A stretch of DNA of 64,000 bases from SZUA-309 sp965230005 (GCA_965230005.1 OZ245934.1:1116001-1180000), one strand, 5' to 3'. Counted from the stretch's first letter, positions 31,385 through 40,751 are shown. Notes: generated by a model not told the origin, from the sequence alone. Translations and numbers: made by a program.

Positions 31385-32545
31385 ATGAAGCTCGACGGCA
31401 TCACCTGTCTGGACCTTTCGCTGTTCCTGCCGGGACCAACCGTATCGCAGCTCATGAGCGACCATGGCGCACGGGTCATCAAGATCGAGAGCCTCGGCGA
31501 AGGGGAGCCGAATCGCCATATCGGCCAGCGCCGGGGCGGCGAGACGGTGTATTTCGCCTGCACCCATCGCGGTAAGGAAAGCCTGTCTCTGAACCTGAAA
31601 GCGCCGGAGGGTCTGGAGATATTCATGGCGCTGGCGCGGCAGGCGGACGTGATCATCGAGTCCTTCCGCCCGGGTGTGGTCAAACGCCTCGGGGTGGACT
31701 ACGACGCCGTGTGCAGCGTCAGGCCGGACATCGTTTATGCCTCGATTTCGGCCTATGGGCAGTCCGGTCCCCTCGTTGCCGATCCGGCCCACGACCTGGC
31801 CGTTGAAGCCATGTGCGGCCTGCTTTCGAACAACGTCGATGACGCCGGCAAGCCCGTGATGCCGGCTATGCCTGCCGGCGACATGCTGGCCGCAACGCTC
31901 ACCCTCTCCGGCATTCTCATGGCGCTGCTGCGCCGCCGCGACACGGGGGAAGGCGACTACCTGGACGTGGCCATGATGGATTCGATCCTCGCCTGCATGC
32001 CGAACAGCATGGGCGCCGTGTTCGCCGACAAACGTCCTCCGGAGCCGCGCTCAGAAAGAATCTGGGGCGGGAACGCGCTCTATCGAATCTACGAAACCGC
32101 CGACGGCGGCCACATCACTCTCGGCGGCTCCGAGATGAAATTCGCCCGGAACCTCCTGACCGCTCTGGGCCGGCCGGACCTGATTCCGCTCTGCGAGTTA
32201 CCTCCGGGCGAGGGACAGCTGCCCGTCGTCACCTTTCTCACCGAAACCTTCAAGCGCCGCAGCCGCGATGAATGGACCGAGTTCCTCGGAGCACTCGACG
32301 TCTGCGCCGCGCCCGTGAACGATCTGCGCCAGGGCCTGGATCTGCCGCAGACGCGGCATCGGGAGATGTGTGTGGTCGACGCCGAAGGGAAGGAGCATCT
32401 GGGAACGCCCCTGAAGTTCTCTCAGGAGCCCGCGGTCATCGACTTTCAGGCACCCGCCCACGGCGCTCAGACGGCCAGCATTCTCCGCGATCTCGGCTAC
32501 AGCGACGAGCGCATCGATACGCTTCGCGCCGAAGGGGTCGTCTGA
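31385..32545 (+). CDS. Class III (CaiB/BaiF) CoA-transferase, copy A
   Basis: This 386-residue family III CoA-transferase exchanges CoA between carboxylic acids. The N-terminal LDLSLFLPGPTVSQLMSDHGARVIKIES, SFRPGVVKRLG and YASISAYGQSGP are typical. The catalytic Asp candidate is present in PAHDLAVEAMCG. A weak GGAT is the only ribosome signal. It is divergent from the exported trio and convergent with the second CYP153 gene. It is one of four CoA-transferases in this window, in line with activation of varied acids produced by oxygenases. Confidence 0.92.
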   Translation: MKLDGITCLDLSLFLPGPTVSQLMSDHGARVIKIESLGEGEPNRHIGQRRGGETVYFACTHRGKESLSLNLKAPEGLEIFMALARQADVIIESFRPGVVKRLGVDYDAVCSVRPDIVYASISAYGQSGPLVADPAHDLAVEAMCGLLSNNVDDAGKPVMPAMPAGDMLAATLTLSGILMALLRRRDTGEGDYLDVAMMDSILACMPNSMGAVFADKRPPEPRSERIWGGNALYRIYETADGGHITLGGSEMKFARNLLTALGRPDLIPLCELPPGEGQLPVVTFLTETFKRRSRDEWTEFLGALDVCAAPVNDLRQGLDLPQTRHREMCVVDAEGKEHLGTPLKFSQEPAVIDFQAPAHGAQTASILRDLGYSDERIDTLRAEGVV

Positions 32546-32579
32546 CTGTCGAGCTGCCGCCGCAACTTAACGCTTGCGG

Positions 32580-33845
32580 CTACGACTTCTCATGCACGCG
32601 CACGGGCAGTTCTGAGAAACCGTGCACGAAGGCAGACAGACTGCGCTTCGGTTCGCCAACGACTTCCACGAACTCGAAGCGCTTCAGAATTTCTTCCCAG
32701 ACGATGCGCAGCTGCATTTCCGCGAGACGATTGCCCATACACCGGTGAATGCCGAAGCCGAAGGACAGATGATGCCTGGCCTGCGGCCGGTCGATGAGAA
32801 ACTCGTTGGCTCGTTCGATCACCGATTCGTCCCGATTGCCGGAGATGTACCACATGATCACTTTGTCACCTGCGCGGATCTGTTTGCCGCCAAGCGTGGT
32901 GTCCTTTGTTGCCGTTCTGCGCATGTGCGCCAGCGGCGTCTGCCAGCGGATGATCTCGGAAACCATGTTCGGGATCAGGGACGGATCCCGGCGCAGTTTG
33001 TCGTATTCGGCCGGGTGCTGATTCAGTGCCAGAACGCCGCCGCTGATGGAGTTGCGCGTGGTGTCGTTGCCACCGACGATGAGCAGGATCAGATTCCCGA
33101 GAAACTCCATGGGGCGGGACAGCATGTCTTTCGTGTTCTCGCCATGTACGAGCATGGAGATGAGATCCGTCTTCTGCGGCGCCTTGGCACGCTCCTGCCA
33201 GAGGCCCGTGAAGGTTTCCAGACACTCGAGGAGAATGGCCCGCCGCTCTTCGACGCTGTCGACCATGACGCCCGGAGCAGAAGTGGCGACGTCGGACCAG
33301 TAGGTGAGCTTGCGCCGTTCTTCGAAGGGAAAATCAAAGAGTGTCGCAAGCATCTGCGTGGTCAGTTCCACGGACACGCGATCGACCCAGTTGAAGGTTT
33401 CTCCTCGCGGCAGCTCATCGAGGATGCGCCCTGCCCGCTCCCGGATCGTGCTCTCCAGAGCGGCAAGATTGCGCGGCGCAACCACCGGGGCCACCGTCGC
33501 CCGCTGCTCGTCGTGGACGGGCGGATCCATGGCAATGAACATCGGCGTGCGCATCTGCGCTTCCGGCTTCATGTTGATGGGCGGTCCGAGGGTGATACCG
33601 CCCTCGGAAGAAAAGGTCTCGTGATCGTTGTCGACTTCGAAGATGTCGTTGAAGCGGGTGACGGACCAGAAAGGACCCACCTCGCTCTCCCGGCAGTAGT
33701 GCACGGGATCTTCTGTCCGCAGCCGCTCGAAGTACCGCCAGTGCAGCTGCTGTTGAAACAGTGCGCCCTGGGCCATGTTGATGTCTTCGAGGGGAATCTC
33801 GTAAGGATCCGGAAACTCGGCGTTCTCCAGTACCGCTTCACTCAT
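32580..33845 (-). CDS. Cytochrome P450, CYP153-like terminal hydroxylase (copy 2)
   Basis: This 421-residue P450 is closely similar to the copy at 23526-24797 over its whole length. The I-helix GGNDTTRNSISGG, EIIRWQTPLAHMRRTA and the heme loop FGFGIHRCMGN (Cys369) are intact. GGAGAGAG supports the ATG at 33845; a long upstream extension of the frame is non-coding. No ferredoxin gene adjoins this copy, so it probably shares the partner at 24838-25158. The proximity of two CYP153s suggests duplication with different substrate range or induction; that is inference. Confidence 0.93.
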   Translation of the reverse strand: MSEAVLENAEFPDPYEIPLEDINMAQGALFQQQLHWRYFERLRTEDPVHYCRESEVGPFWSVTRFNDIFEVDNDHETFSSEGGITLGPPINMKPEAQMRTPMFIAMDPPVHDEQRATVAPVVAPRNLAALESTIRERAGRILDELPRGETFNWVDRVSVELTTQMLATLFDFPFEERRKLTYWSDVATSAPGVMVDSVEERRAILLECLETFTGLWQERAKAPQKTDLISMLVHGENTKDMLSRPMEFLGNLILLIVGGNDTTRNSISGGVLALNQHPAEYDKLRRDPSLIPNMVSEIIRWQTPLAHMRRTATKDTTLGGKQIRAGDKVIMWYISGNRDESVIERANEFLIDRPQARHHLSFGFGIHRCMGNRLAEMQLRIVWEEILKRFEFVEVVGEPKRSLSAFVHGFSELPVRVHEKS

Positions 33846-34037
33846 GGCGCTCTCTCCAAAATGCCAACTCCGAGTTCTACGCCATTTTTCCGTGGCCCGC
33901 CAGCATGGTCCCATTTCTGCACGGATCCGCGGGCAACAGACCCAGGAACTCCGGGGCCGGCCGGGCAGGACCGCACCGGGCGCCAAGGGGGCGGGTCCGG
34001 GCGGCGTGCCCCTCGGACCCCGGGCGGCACGGCCATG

Positions 34038-34043
34038 TACAAT
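34038..34043 (+). promoter_or_regulatory. Candidate -10 close to the MscS-like start
   Basis: TACAAT ends eight bases before the ATG of the MscS-like gene, and no ribosome site lies between, so a near-leaderless transcript is possible. It is in a 206-base gap shared with the divergent CYP153 gene; I see no other site there. Confidence 0.3.
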
Positions 34044-34051
34044 CCGGGCCC

Positions 34052-35065
34052 ATGAACTGGCTCGACCTCCTGACGGAATGGCTGCTTCCAGTGGCCGGCA
34101 CGGTGTTTGTTGCGCTCCTCGTGCTCTGGAGCGCCCGCCGGGCAATTCCCAACGAACCCGCGACCCGGGTGGTCCGTCAGCTCGTCACCGTTGCCATCAT
34201 CCTGATTGCCAACGTCGCCCTGGTCCTGGCTCTGCCTCTGGAACAGGCGACCACGGGGCAGCTCCTCAGTCTCTTCGGCCTGGTCGTCACCGCCGTCATC
34301 GCCCTGTCCTCCACGACCTTCGTCAGCAACGCCATGGCCGGCTTCATGCTGCGCTCCGTGGGCGGTTTTCACCCCGGCGATTTCATCCGAGTGGGCGAGA
34401 ATTTCGGCCGGGTGACGGAAAAAGGGCTTCTGCATACGGAGATTCAGAGCGAAGACCGGGACCTGATCACCTTGCCGAATCTGTTCATCATGACGCAGCC
34501 GGTTCGTGTGGTGCGCAGTTCAGGTACGCTCATCTCCGCGGACGTGTCGCTCGGTTACGACGTTGACCGGCATCGGGTGCGCGATCTGCTCAAACAGGCT
34601 GCCGAGAACGCGGGTCTCGGGGATCCCTTCGTGCAGATCACGGGCCTGAACGATCACTGTGTGGGTTACCGCGTTTATGGCTTTCTCGAAGAGGTGAGCA
34701 ACCTGGTGACGAAGCGCACGGAGCTCCGCGGCAAGATGCTCGACGCTCTCCACGAAGACGGCGTGGAAATCGTCTCGCCCAGCTTCATGAACCAGCGGCA
34801 GCTGTCTGACGGTCGGCACATCAGCCCACCGGCGCGACCCGTCACCGGGGACGACGGCGACGACTCCCATGCCGAACAGCTCATGTTCGACAAAGCCGAG
34901 TACGCGGCCCGTCTGACACGCCTGTACCGGAAGCGGGACGAACTCAAAGCGGAAGTGGCCGAACTCGCGGACGCGGAAGAAGAGACGCGCAACCGGGAAC
35001 TCGGTTGGCGTGAAAGACAGATTGAACACCTCGAGGACATCATCGAGGCGCTGGAGAAAAACTGA
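34052..35065 (+). CDS. MscS-family mechanosensitive channel-like protein
   Basis: This 337-residue membrane protein has hydrophobic segments near 8-28, 38-58 and 65-90. The third leads into STTFVSNAMAGFMLRSVGGFHPGDFIRVG, the pore-helix and beta-domain signature of MscS. The cytoplasmic domain carries GRVTEKGLLHTEI and TLPNLFIM. A charged C-terminal tail (about 285-337) is predicted to form a coiled coil, an addition to the basic MscS plan. Its TGA overlaps the next gene's ATG by one base (TGATG). Confidence 0.9.
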   Translation: MNWLDLLTEWLLPVAGTVFVALLVLWSARRAIPNEPATRVVRQLVTVAIILIANVALVLALPLEQATTGQLLSLFGLVVTAVIALSSTTFVSNAMAGFMLRSVGGFHPGDFIRVGENFGRVTEKGLLHTEIQSEDRDLITLPNLFIMTQPVRVVRSSGTLISADVSLGYDVDRHRVRDLLKQAAENAGLGDPFVQITGLNDHCVGYRVYGFLEEVSNLVTKRTELRGKMLDALHEDGVEIVSPSFMNQRQLSDGRHISPPARPVTGDDGDDSHAEQLMFDKAEYAARLTRLYRKRDELKAEVAELADAEEETRNRELGWRERQIEHLEDIIEALEKN

Positions 35066-36552
35066 TGCGCATCGCCATCGCAGGGATCTCCCACGAGACG
35101 AACACCTACTGTGCGACTCCGACCCAGCGGAGCGACTTCTATGAACTTCGCGGCGAAAAGCTCCTCGCCACCGCTTCGCAGGAGTCTGACGTGGGGGGCG
35201 CGGTGCGGGCCTGCCTGGAGGCCGACGTGGAGCCGGTGCCCATCTTCTTCGCCGGTGCACAACCCTCGGGCACCATCGACTACGACACGTATCAGGACTA
35301 CAAAACGGAAATCCTCGAGGGACTGGCTGCCGCCGGACCCCTCGACGGGATGGTGCTCTGCCTCCACGGTGCCGGTGTGGTCGACGGTATCGACGACCTC
35401 GAAGGCGATCTGGCTCGGGCCGTGCGCGATCAGGTTGGCGAGAAACTGCCGATCACGGCCAGCTTCGATCTCCACGGCAACGTCACGCAGACCATGGCCG
35501 ATGCCCTCAATGGCGTCTTTGCCTGTCATCACTACCCGCACATCGACATGCACGAGCGGGCGGCGGAGGCCGTCGCGCTCATCGTGCGCATGCACCGGGA
35601 AGGCATCGAGCCCGTCGTTCGCATCACCAGGGCGCCCATGCTCCTGCCAACCACCACCACCTTCCAGGGCATCGGCCAGGACCGGCTGGCGACCATGCTT
35701 GCCGGCGAGGCAGACGACCGGGTCATCGACGTCAGCTGGTTCCACGGCTTTCCCTACACGGACGTTGGCCACGTCGGCAGCTATGTTGCGGTGACCACTG
35801 ACGGCGACCCGGCGCTTGCCGATCAGCTTGGCCGATCCCTGGCTGCCGGGCTCTGGGCGGACCGGGACGCTTTCGCCCCGGAAAGCCTGTCCGCCCCGGA
35901 AGCCGTCGCCGCGGCGGTTGCATTCCCCTGGACCGAAGATCAGGGTCCCGTGGTCATTCACGAGACCTCGGACAACTGCGGAGGCGGCGCGCCGGGTGAT
36001 GGCACCCACCTGCTCCGCGCCATGGTCGAGGCACGGCTGCCGGCGGCCTGTTTCGGCTTTATCGTTGATCCAATCACGGCCCGGGAAGCGCATGCGGCCG
36101 GCGTCGGCGCAGAACTGAGGGTGGCGATCGGTGGTCGAACGGACGACCTGCATGGCGAGCCGCTGCAGGCGACGGCGTACGTGAAGGCCCTGCACGACGG
36201 ACGCATCACCCTCCAGGCGATGTTCAAAGGTATGCCGCTCAACATCGGACCGCTGGCAAGACTGCAGCTCCAGGAGACTGACATTGAAGTCATCGTTGCC
36301 AGTCGCCGTTCTCAGACCATCGACCCGGAACCTTTTCTCGCCCTGGGTATGGACGTGAACCGCTATCGATACGTGGCGCTGAAATCGAGCAATCACTTCA
36401 GAGCAGGCTTTCAGGACCTCGCTTCCACCATCATCACCGCCGATCCGCCGGGACTGACCACTCACCACATCGAGGTCTTTCCCCGGCAGAAGAGCCGGGA
36501 CCCGCTCTGGCCCCTCGATCCCGCGGCCACTTTCGACCCCGTCGGGGATTGA
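35065..36552 (+). CDS. M81-family MlrC-like metallopeptidase
   Basis: This 495-residue protein related to MlrC, the microcystin-degrading metallopeptidase of sphingomonads, has ISHETNTY at the N-terminus, LHGAGVVDGIDDLEGD, FDLHGNVT and CHHYPHIDMHERA, which contain the expected His and Asp metal ligands. Many bacteria encode such homologues without contact with microcystin, so the real substrate may be another cyclic or modified peptide or an amide. It is translationally coupled to the MscS-like gene and precedes a CoA-transferase by one base. Confidence 0.92.
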   Translation: MRIAIAGISHETNTYCATPTQRSDFYELRGEKLLATASQESDVGGAVRACLEADVEPVPIFFAGAQPSGTIDYDTYQDYKTEILEGLAAAGPLDGMVLCLHGAGVVDGIDDLEGDLARAVRDQVGEKLPITASFDLHGNVTQTMADALNGVFACHHYPHIDMHERAAEAVALIVRMHREGIEPVVRITRAPMLLPTTTTFQGIGQDRLATMLAGEADDRVIDVSWFHGFPYTDVGHVGSYVAVTTDGDPALADQLGRSLAAGLWADRDAFAPESLSAPEAVAAAVAFPWTEDQGPVVIHETSDNCGGGAPGDGTHLLRAMVEARLPAACFGFIVDPITAREAHAAGVGAELRVAIGGRTDDLHGEPLQATAYVKALHDGRITLQAMFKGMPLNIGPLARLQLQETDIEVIVASRRSQTIDPEPFLALGMDVNRYRYVALKSSNHFRAGFQDLASTIITADPPGLTTHHIEVFPRQKSRDPLWPLDPAATFDPVGD

Positions 36553-36553
36553 C

Positions 36554-37744
36554 ATGCTACTGAACGGTCTGCGGGTGATTGATCTCACCCGGGTTGTCGC
36601 CGGTCCCGCCTGCACCCGCACGCTGGCCGATCTCGGTGCGGAAGTCCTGAAGATAGAACCGCCCGAAGGCGACCTGCTGCGTCGCGGCGTGCCCAAGGCT
36701 GGCGGCGTGGCGCTCGGCTACGCACAGCAGAACCTCGGCAAGAAACACCTGTCCATCGATCTCAGTCAGGCAGCCGGACAAACGCTGGTCCTCGACCTCT
36801 GCCGGCAGGCCGACGTGCTCGTCGAGAACTATCGCCCCGGCGTCGCCGAGCGCCTCGGCATCGGTTTCGAGGCCGTGCGCGCCGTGAAGCCAGACATCGT
36901 CTACTGTTCGATCACGGGCTACGGTCAGGACGGGCCCGCCGCCCAACGCAGAGCCTACGCCCCGGTGATTCACGCGGAACTCGGGCTGCTCGATCTGAAC
37001 GCCAGGGAACGAGGTACCAACCCCATGCCGGAAGCCGTGTCCCACGCCGATTTTGCCGTCGGCGCCCAGGCCGCCACCGGCATCCTGGCGGCCCTTGTCC
37101 ATCGTCTGCAGACCGGCGAGGGACAGCACATCGACGTCTCCATGGCAGAGACCATGCTCGCCGTGAACGAGTGGACGGCCGTGGAAAGCAACGGTGGCTT
37201 CGGCGATGAAATCAGCCCTTTCCGGCCGGGCAAAGCAGCGCTCCTCGAGTTCCCGGACGGGTCCTGGGTGCAGGTGCCCGGCAACCCCACCACCTGGATC
37301 TTCGGGGTTGCCCGCGCCCTCGGGCGCGAAGCGGAACTGGAAGCCCGCGGCTGGACGGATCATGCGTCGACCCAGGGTCAGGACGAGCCCATCCGGGAAC
37401 TCATGCAGCATTGGGCTGCCGAGTTTCCAACGGTCGCCGCCTTCGAAGCCGCCCTCGCCACCGCCCGTATTCCTCTCGGCACGGTCAAAGCGCTGGGGGA
37501 AGTCAAAGACGAACCCTGGGCGAGGGCCCGTGGTGTCTTCACGGAGATTGATTTCGATGAGCAGAGGGTGCTCATGCCGCGCTCCCCATTTCGCTTCAGC
37601 GGGGCTAAGGTAGGACCCGTTGCCGGCGCTGGTCGGCGGGGGAAGGACAATCGCGCGGTGCTCGGCGAACTCCTGGGTCTTTCGGAACAGGAAATCGACG
37701 CGCTGGAAGCAACGGGCGTGCTCTCAGCCGAGCAGTCGGTCTGA
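36554..37744 (+). CDS. Class III CoA-transferase-like protein lacking the usual catalytic Asp, copy B
   Basis: This 396-residue CaiB/BaiF protein has GLRVIDLTRVVAGPACTRTLADLGAEVLKIEPPEGD, NYRPGVAERLG and YCSITGYGQDGP. Where active transferases read YDxVIQA, this protein has YAPVIHAELG, so the acyl-accepting Asp is replaced by Ala. It may be a racemase-like or altered-function member, or belong to a subfamily with a different catalytic residue. It starts one base after the MlrC-like gene, making a three-gene MscS-MlrC-CoA-transferase operon of unclear joint purpose. Confidence 0.88.
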   Translation: MLLNGLRVIDLTRVVAGPACTRTLADLGAEVLKIEPPEGDLLRRGVPKAGGVALGYAQQNLGKKHLSIDLSQAAGQTLVLDLCRQADVLVENYRPGVAERLGIGFEAVRAVKPDIVYCSITGYGQDGPAAQRRAYAPVIHAELGLLDLNARERGTNPMPEAVSHADFAVGAQAATGILAALVHRLQTGEGQHIDVSMAETMLAVNEWTAVESNGGFGDEISPFRPGKAALLEFPDGSWVQVPGNPTTWIFGVARALGREAELEARGWTDHASTQGQDEPIRELMQHWAAEFPTVAAFEAALATARIPLGTVKALGEVKDEPWARARGVFTEIDFDEQRVLMPRSPFRFSGAKVGPVAGAGRRGKDNRAVLGELLGLSEQEIDALEATGVLSAEQSV

Positions 37745-37793
37745 CGTTCCCATCCCCCTCCTCTGCCGGCCAAGGACGCATAGCGGAGGGACC

Positions 37794-39779
37794 ATGCGCG
37801 CACTTACTCACTTCCTGTTCAGAAGCTTGTTTCACGACAAGTCCATCAACGTAGGTGTGGGCCGCTGGTCCTCAGCGGCGGCCGCAGTCTGCTGGTCACT
37901 GCTGACGGCGCCAGTACTGTCTGCCGCCACGGACATTGCGCCCGCTGAAGAAGATCTACCGGCCTCGCTCGAGTTTTATTCGCCGTACGTGGAGCGAGGA
38001 CGGATCGGCACCAGTTTCGCCGAGGGCGTGTTCTGGGGGGATACCCACCTGCACACCTCTTACTCCACGGACGCCGGCATGATCGGCACTACCCTGACCC
38101 CTGAAGACGCCTACCGCTTTGCCCGGGGAGAAGAAATCACCACCAGCACCGGGCAGCCAGCACGACTGATCCGGCCCCTGGACTTCCTGGTCGTATCCGA
38201 TCACGCCGAAAATCTGGGCCTCGCACCGATGATTCGTGAGTCCAACCGGGACCTGCTCATGAGCGAATTCGGCAAACGTCTCCACGACATGGTGAAAGCC
38301 GGCAACGGCTATGACGCCTTTACCCTCTGGGGCTCGGAAGGCGTGGCGAAGAACCGGGACATGATCGATCAGCCGAAAATGCAGCGGACAGTCTGGGACC
38401 GGCAGATCGAAACAGCCGACCGCTTCAACGACCCGGGGACCTTCACCGCCCTCATCGGTTACGAATGGACGTCCATCAACAACATGGAGAACCCGAGCAA
38501 TCTGCATCGCGTGGTGATCTTCAAGGAAGACGCGCGAAAAGCCGGACAGATTGTGCCTTTCTCCACCTTCGACTCAGAGGATCCGGAAAAACTCTGGGAG
38601 TTCATGCAGGCCTATGAAGACCGGACCGGTGGCAGCGTGCTCGCCATTCCGCACAACGGCAACCTGTCGAACGGTCTCATGTTCGCCGTCGAGCGTCTCA
38701 ACGGGCGTCGGATCAATCGCGAATATGCAGAGACCCGTATGCGCTGGGAGCCGCTCTATGAGGTGACGCAGATCAAAGGCGACGGCGAGGCCCACCCGAA
38801 GCTCTCGCCGGAAGACGAGTTCGCCGATTATGGCACCTGGGACAAAGGCGACATCGCCGGTCTGAAACCGAAAACCGACGCCATGCTGCCTTTCGAGTAC
38901 GCCCGCAGCGCGCTGCAGGTCGGTCTCCAGCAGCAGCTTCGCCTCGGTGTGAACCCCTTCAAGTTCGGACTGATCGGTTCCACCGATGCGCACACGGGAC
39001 TGGCCGGAACGCGGGAAGAAAACTACTGGGGCAAGATGATCACCAGCGAACCCGGGCCCGAGCGGATGGATCACTACGTGATCCGTGCCCTCGGCGGCGA
39101 CGAGTCGCTGTCCACGTTCTCCTGGGAAGAGATTTCTTCCGGCCTCGCCGCGGTCTGGGCGCGGGAAAACAGCCGTGCCGCGATTTTCGAAGCGATGCAG
39201 AAGAAAGAAACCTACGCCACCACCGGCACGCGCATCATCGTGCGCTTTTTCGGCGGCTGGGACTACGGCGCCGACGACGTGTTCAGGCCCGATGCCGCCA
39301 CCATCGGCTACGATCGCGGCGTGCCCATGGGCGGCGACCTGCCGCCACGAGGCGACAGTGCGGCCCCGGTTTTCATGGTCGGCGCCTTGAAGGACAACTG
39401 GTCCGGCAACCTTGACCGGCTGCAGATCGTCAAAGGCTGGGTGGATGCAGACGGCAATCGTCGGGAGCAGGTTTACGACGTTGCCTGCGCCGACCGTGCC
39501 CTCGCAAACGGCAGCTGCGTCAGTCCCATCGGCTCAACGGTAGACACCGCCACCGCCAGCTACCTGAACAGCATCGGCGATGCGGAACTTCGCGCCGTGT
39601 GGACGGATCCGGATTTCGACCCTGCGCTGCCGGCCGTGTACTACGCCCGGGTGCTGGAGATCCCAACGCCAACCTGGCAGGCAATCGATGCACGGATCTA
39701 CGGCATTACGCCACGACCCGAAGTGCCTCTCGAGCATCAGGAACGCGCCTACACCTCGCCAATCTGGTACACACCCTAA
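37794..39779 (+). CDS. DUF3604 family exported protein
   Basis: This is a 661-residue protein. A hydrophobic leader (about 28-48, SAAAAVCWSLLTAPVLSAATD) indicates export. The N-terminal FWGDTHLHTSYSTDAG (about 82-96), VVSDHAENLG and the later GSTDAHTGLAGTREENYWGK are PHP-like metal-binding motifs of DUF3604. The family is widespread and uncharacterised; a metal-dependent phosphoesterase or amidohydrolase-like role outside the cytoplasm is plausible. GGAGGGACC precedes the ATG. The gene stands alone between a CoA-transferase operon and a convergent nuclease-like gene. Confidence 0.9.
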   Translation: MRALTHFLFRSLFHDKSINVGVGRWSSAAAAVCWSLLTAPVLSAATDIAPAEEDLPASLEFYSPYVERGRIGTSFAEGVFWGDTHLHTSYSTDAGMIGTTLTPEDAYRFARGEEITTSTGQPARLIRPLDFLVVSDHAENLGLAPMIRESNRDLLMSEFGKRLHDMVKAGNGYDAFTLWGSEGVAKNRDMIDQPKMQRTVWDRQIETADRFNDPGTFTALIGYEWTSINNMENPSNLHRVVIFKEDARKAGQIVPFSTFDSEDPEKLWEFMQAYEDRTGGSVLAIPHNGNLSNGLMFAVERLNGRRINREYAETRMRWEPLYEVTQIKGDGEAHPKLSPEDEFADYGTWDKGDIAGLKPKTDAMLPFEYARSALQVGLQQQLRLGVNPFKFGLIGSTDAHTGLAGTREENYWGKMITSEPGPERMDHYVIRALGGDESLSTFSWEEISSGLAAVWARENSRAAIFEAMQKKETYATTGTRIIVRFFGGWDYGADDVFRPDAATIGYDRGVPMGGDLPPRGDSAAPVFMVGALKDNWSGNLDRLQIVKGWVDADGNRREQVYDVACADRALANGSCVSPIGSTVDTATASYLNSIGDAELRAVWTDPDFDPALPAVYYARVLEIPTPTWQAIDARIYGITPRPEVPLEHQERAYTSPIWYTP

Positions 39780-39805
39780 CGCCGGACCTTCAGCGGAGTG
39801 ACGAC

Positions 39806-40690
39806 CTAGAAAGCGAGTCGCTTCAGGTCGAGTTCCAGGGAGACCGGGTAGTGATCGGAAGCCCGCTTCGCTCGGGCGCCCGTATGAATCCGTGCGCTGT
39901 CGTCGCGATAGAGGCGCTCGGCAGCCCTTCCCAGTAGCAGAAAATCGAGGCGCATGCGGCGTTTGGGCCAGTAGGTGGAGGGATTTCTCCCGGAAGCTGC
40001 CAGCTTCACGCCCATCGGGTCCGCAAGGGGCAGAGCAAAGATCGGGGCCAGGGCGTCGCTGTGCCGGGTGTCGTTGAAGTCGCCGCCGAGCAGGCAGGGG
40101 CGCTCCGGGTGCTCTGCCAGGTAGTCGCTGATGCGCCTGGCGACGAAGCGGGCTTCCGCTGCTCGCAAGTCGTCGGCGGCGACCTGACGCCAGCTGCGAT
40201 TGGTCTTCGATTTCAGGTGCACGTTAAACAGTGCCAGCCGTTCCCTGCCGTCGAGATCCAGTTCTGCCAGCATGAGATCGCGCTGCAGCCGCGCAGGTTG
40301 CGCCAGCCCTGCCTCGGCATCGGCTTCGCTCACATACTCGAGGACCGGAGCCCCGGCTGCGTCGATCAGCTCGACGTGCCGATGGCTGGCCAGGGTAAAG
40401 GGTTCCCGGCTGAGCAGCGCCAGATGGATGCCCCGGTCGCTGTTGCTTTCCGGCACCGCCAGAAACGGATAGGGATTCGCGAGGATGTCGTTGACAGCTT
40501 CCAGCGCCGCCAGGGAGCCGACTTCCTGCATTAGAACGACGTCGGCCTTCAGCGCCTGGAGCATACCGGCAAGCGCTTTCACCGCTTCCGGTGCCTTGGC
40601 GGCATTCACCCGCGCACCAGGCTCATCGGCGGCCTTCCCGCACTGTGCCGCAAGAAACAGATTCTGCACGTTGTAGCTGACAATGCGCAT
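39806..40690 (-). CDS. Endonuclease/exonuclease/phosphatase family protein
   Basis: This 294-residue EEP-fold protein has RIVSYNVQNLF, LMQEVGS (metal-binding Glu), NVHLKSKTN, GGDFNDTRHSD and the C-terminal RASDHYPVSLEL, so the full active-site set of DNase I-like phosphodiesterases is present. No signal peptide is seen, so a cytoplasmic role is likely. I use the ATG at 40690, which fits the fold; a GTG at 40708 would add six residues. Its promoter must lie in the AT-rich block at 40721-40751. Confidence 0.9.
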   Translation of the reverse strand: MRIVSYNVQNLFLAAQCGKAADEPGARVNAAKAPEAVKALAGMLQALKADVVLMQEVGSLAALEAVNDILANPYPFLAVPESNSDRGIHLALLSREPFTLASHRHVELIDAAGAPVLEYVSEADAEAGLAQPARLQRDLMLAELDLDGRERLALFNVHLKSKTNRSWRQVAADDLRAAEARFVARRISDYLAEHPERPCLLGGDFNDTRHSDALAPIFALPLADPMGVKLAASGRNPSTYWPKRRMRLDFLLLGRAAERLYRDDSARIHTGARAKRASDHYPVSLELDLKRLAF

Positions 40691-40720
40691 CGGAAGCGTC
40701 AGCCGCACTCCCTATCCAGG

Positions 40721-40751
40721 TTTAATTTATCATTTATTATCAATAATTTAC
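40721..40751 (-). promoter_or_regulatory. AT-rich promoter/UP-like block
   Basis: All but two or three of these 31 bases are A or T, in strong contrast to the GC-rich surroundings. It contains the palindrome TTATT-ATC-AATAA (40734-40746). It lies between the hydrolase stop and the nuclease-family start and offers a TAAATT -10 on the minus strand, but no clear -35. Confidence 0.45.

Noticed and set aside
32622..34055. A 477-codon frame opposite the second CYP153 gene
   Set aside because: Same reason: a shadow of a firm P450 gene. A similar shadow opposite copy 1 (23472-24824) was also dropped.
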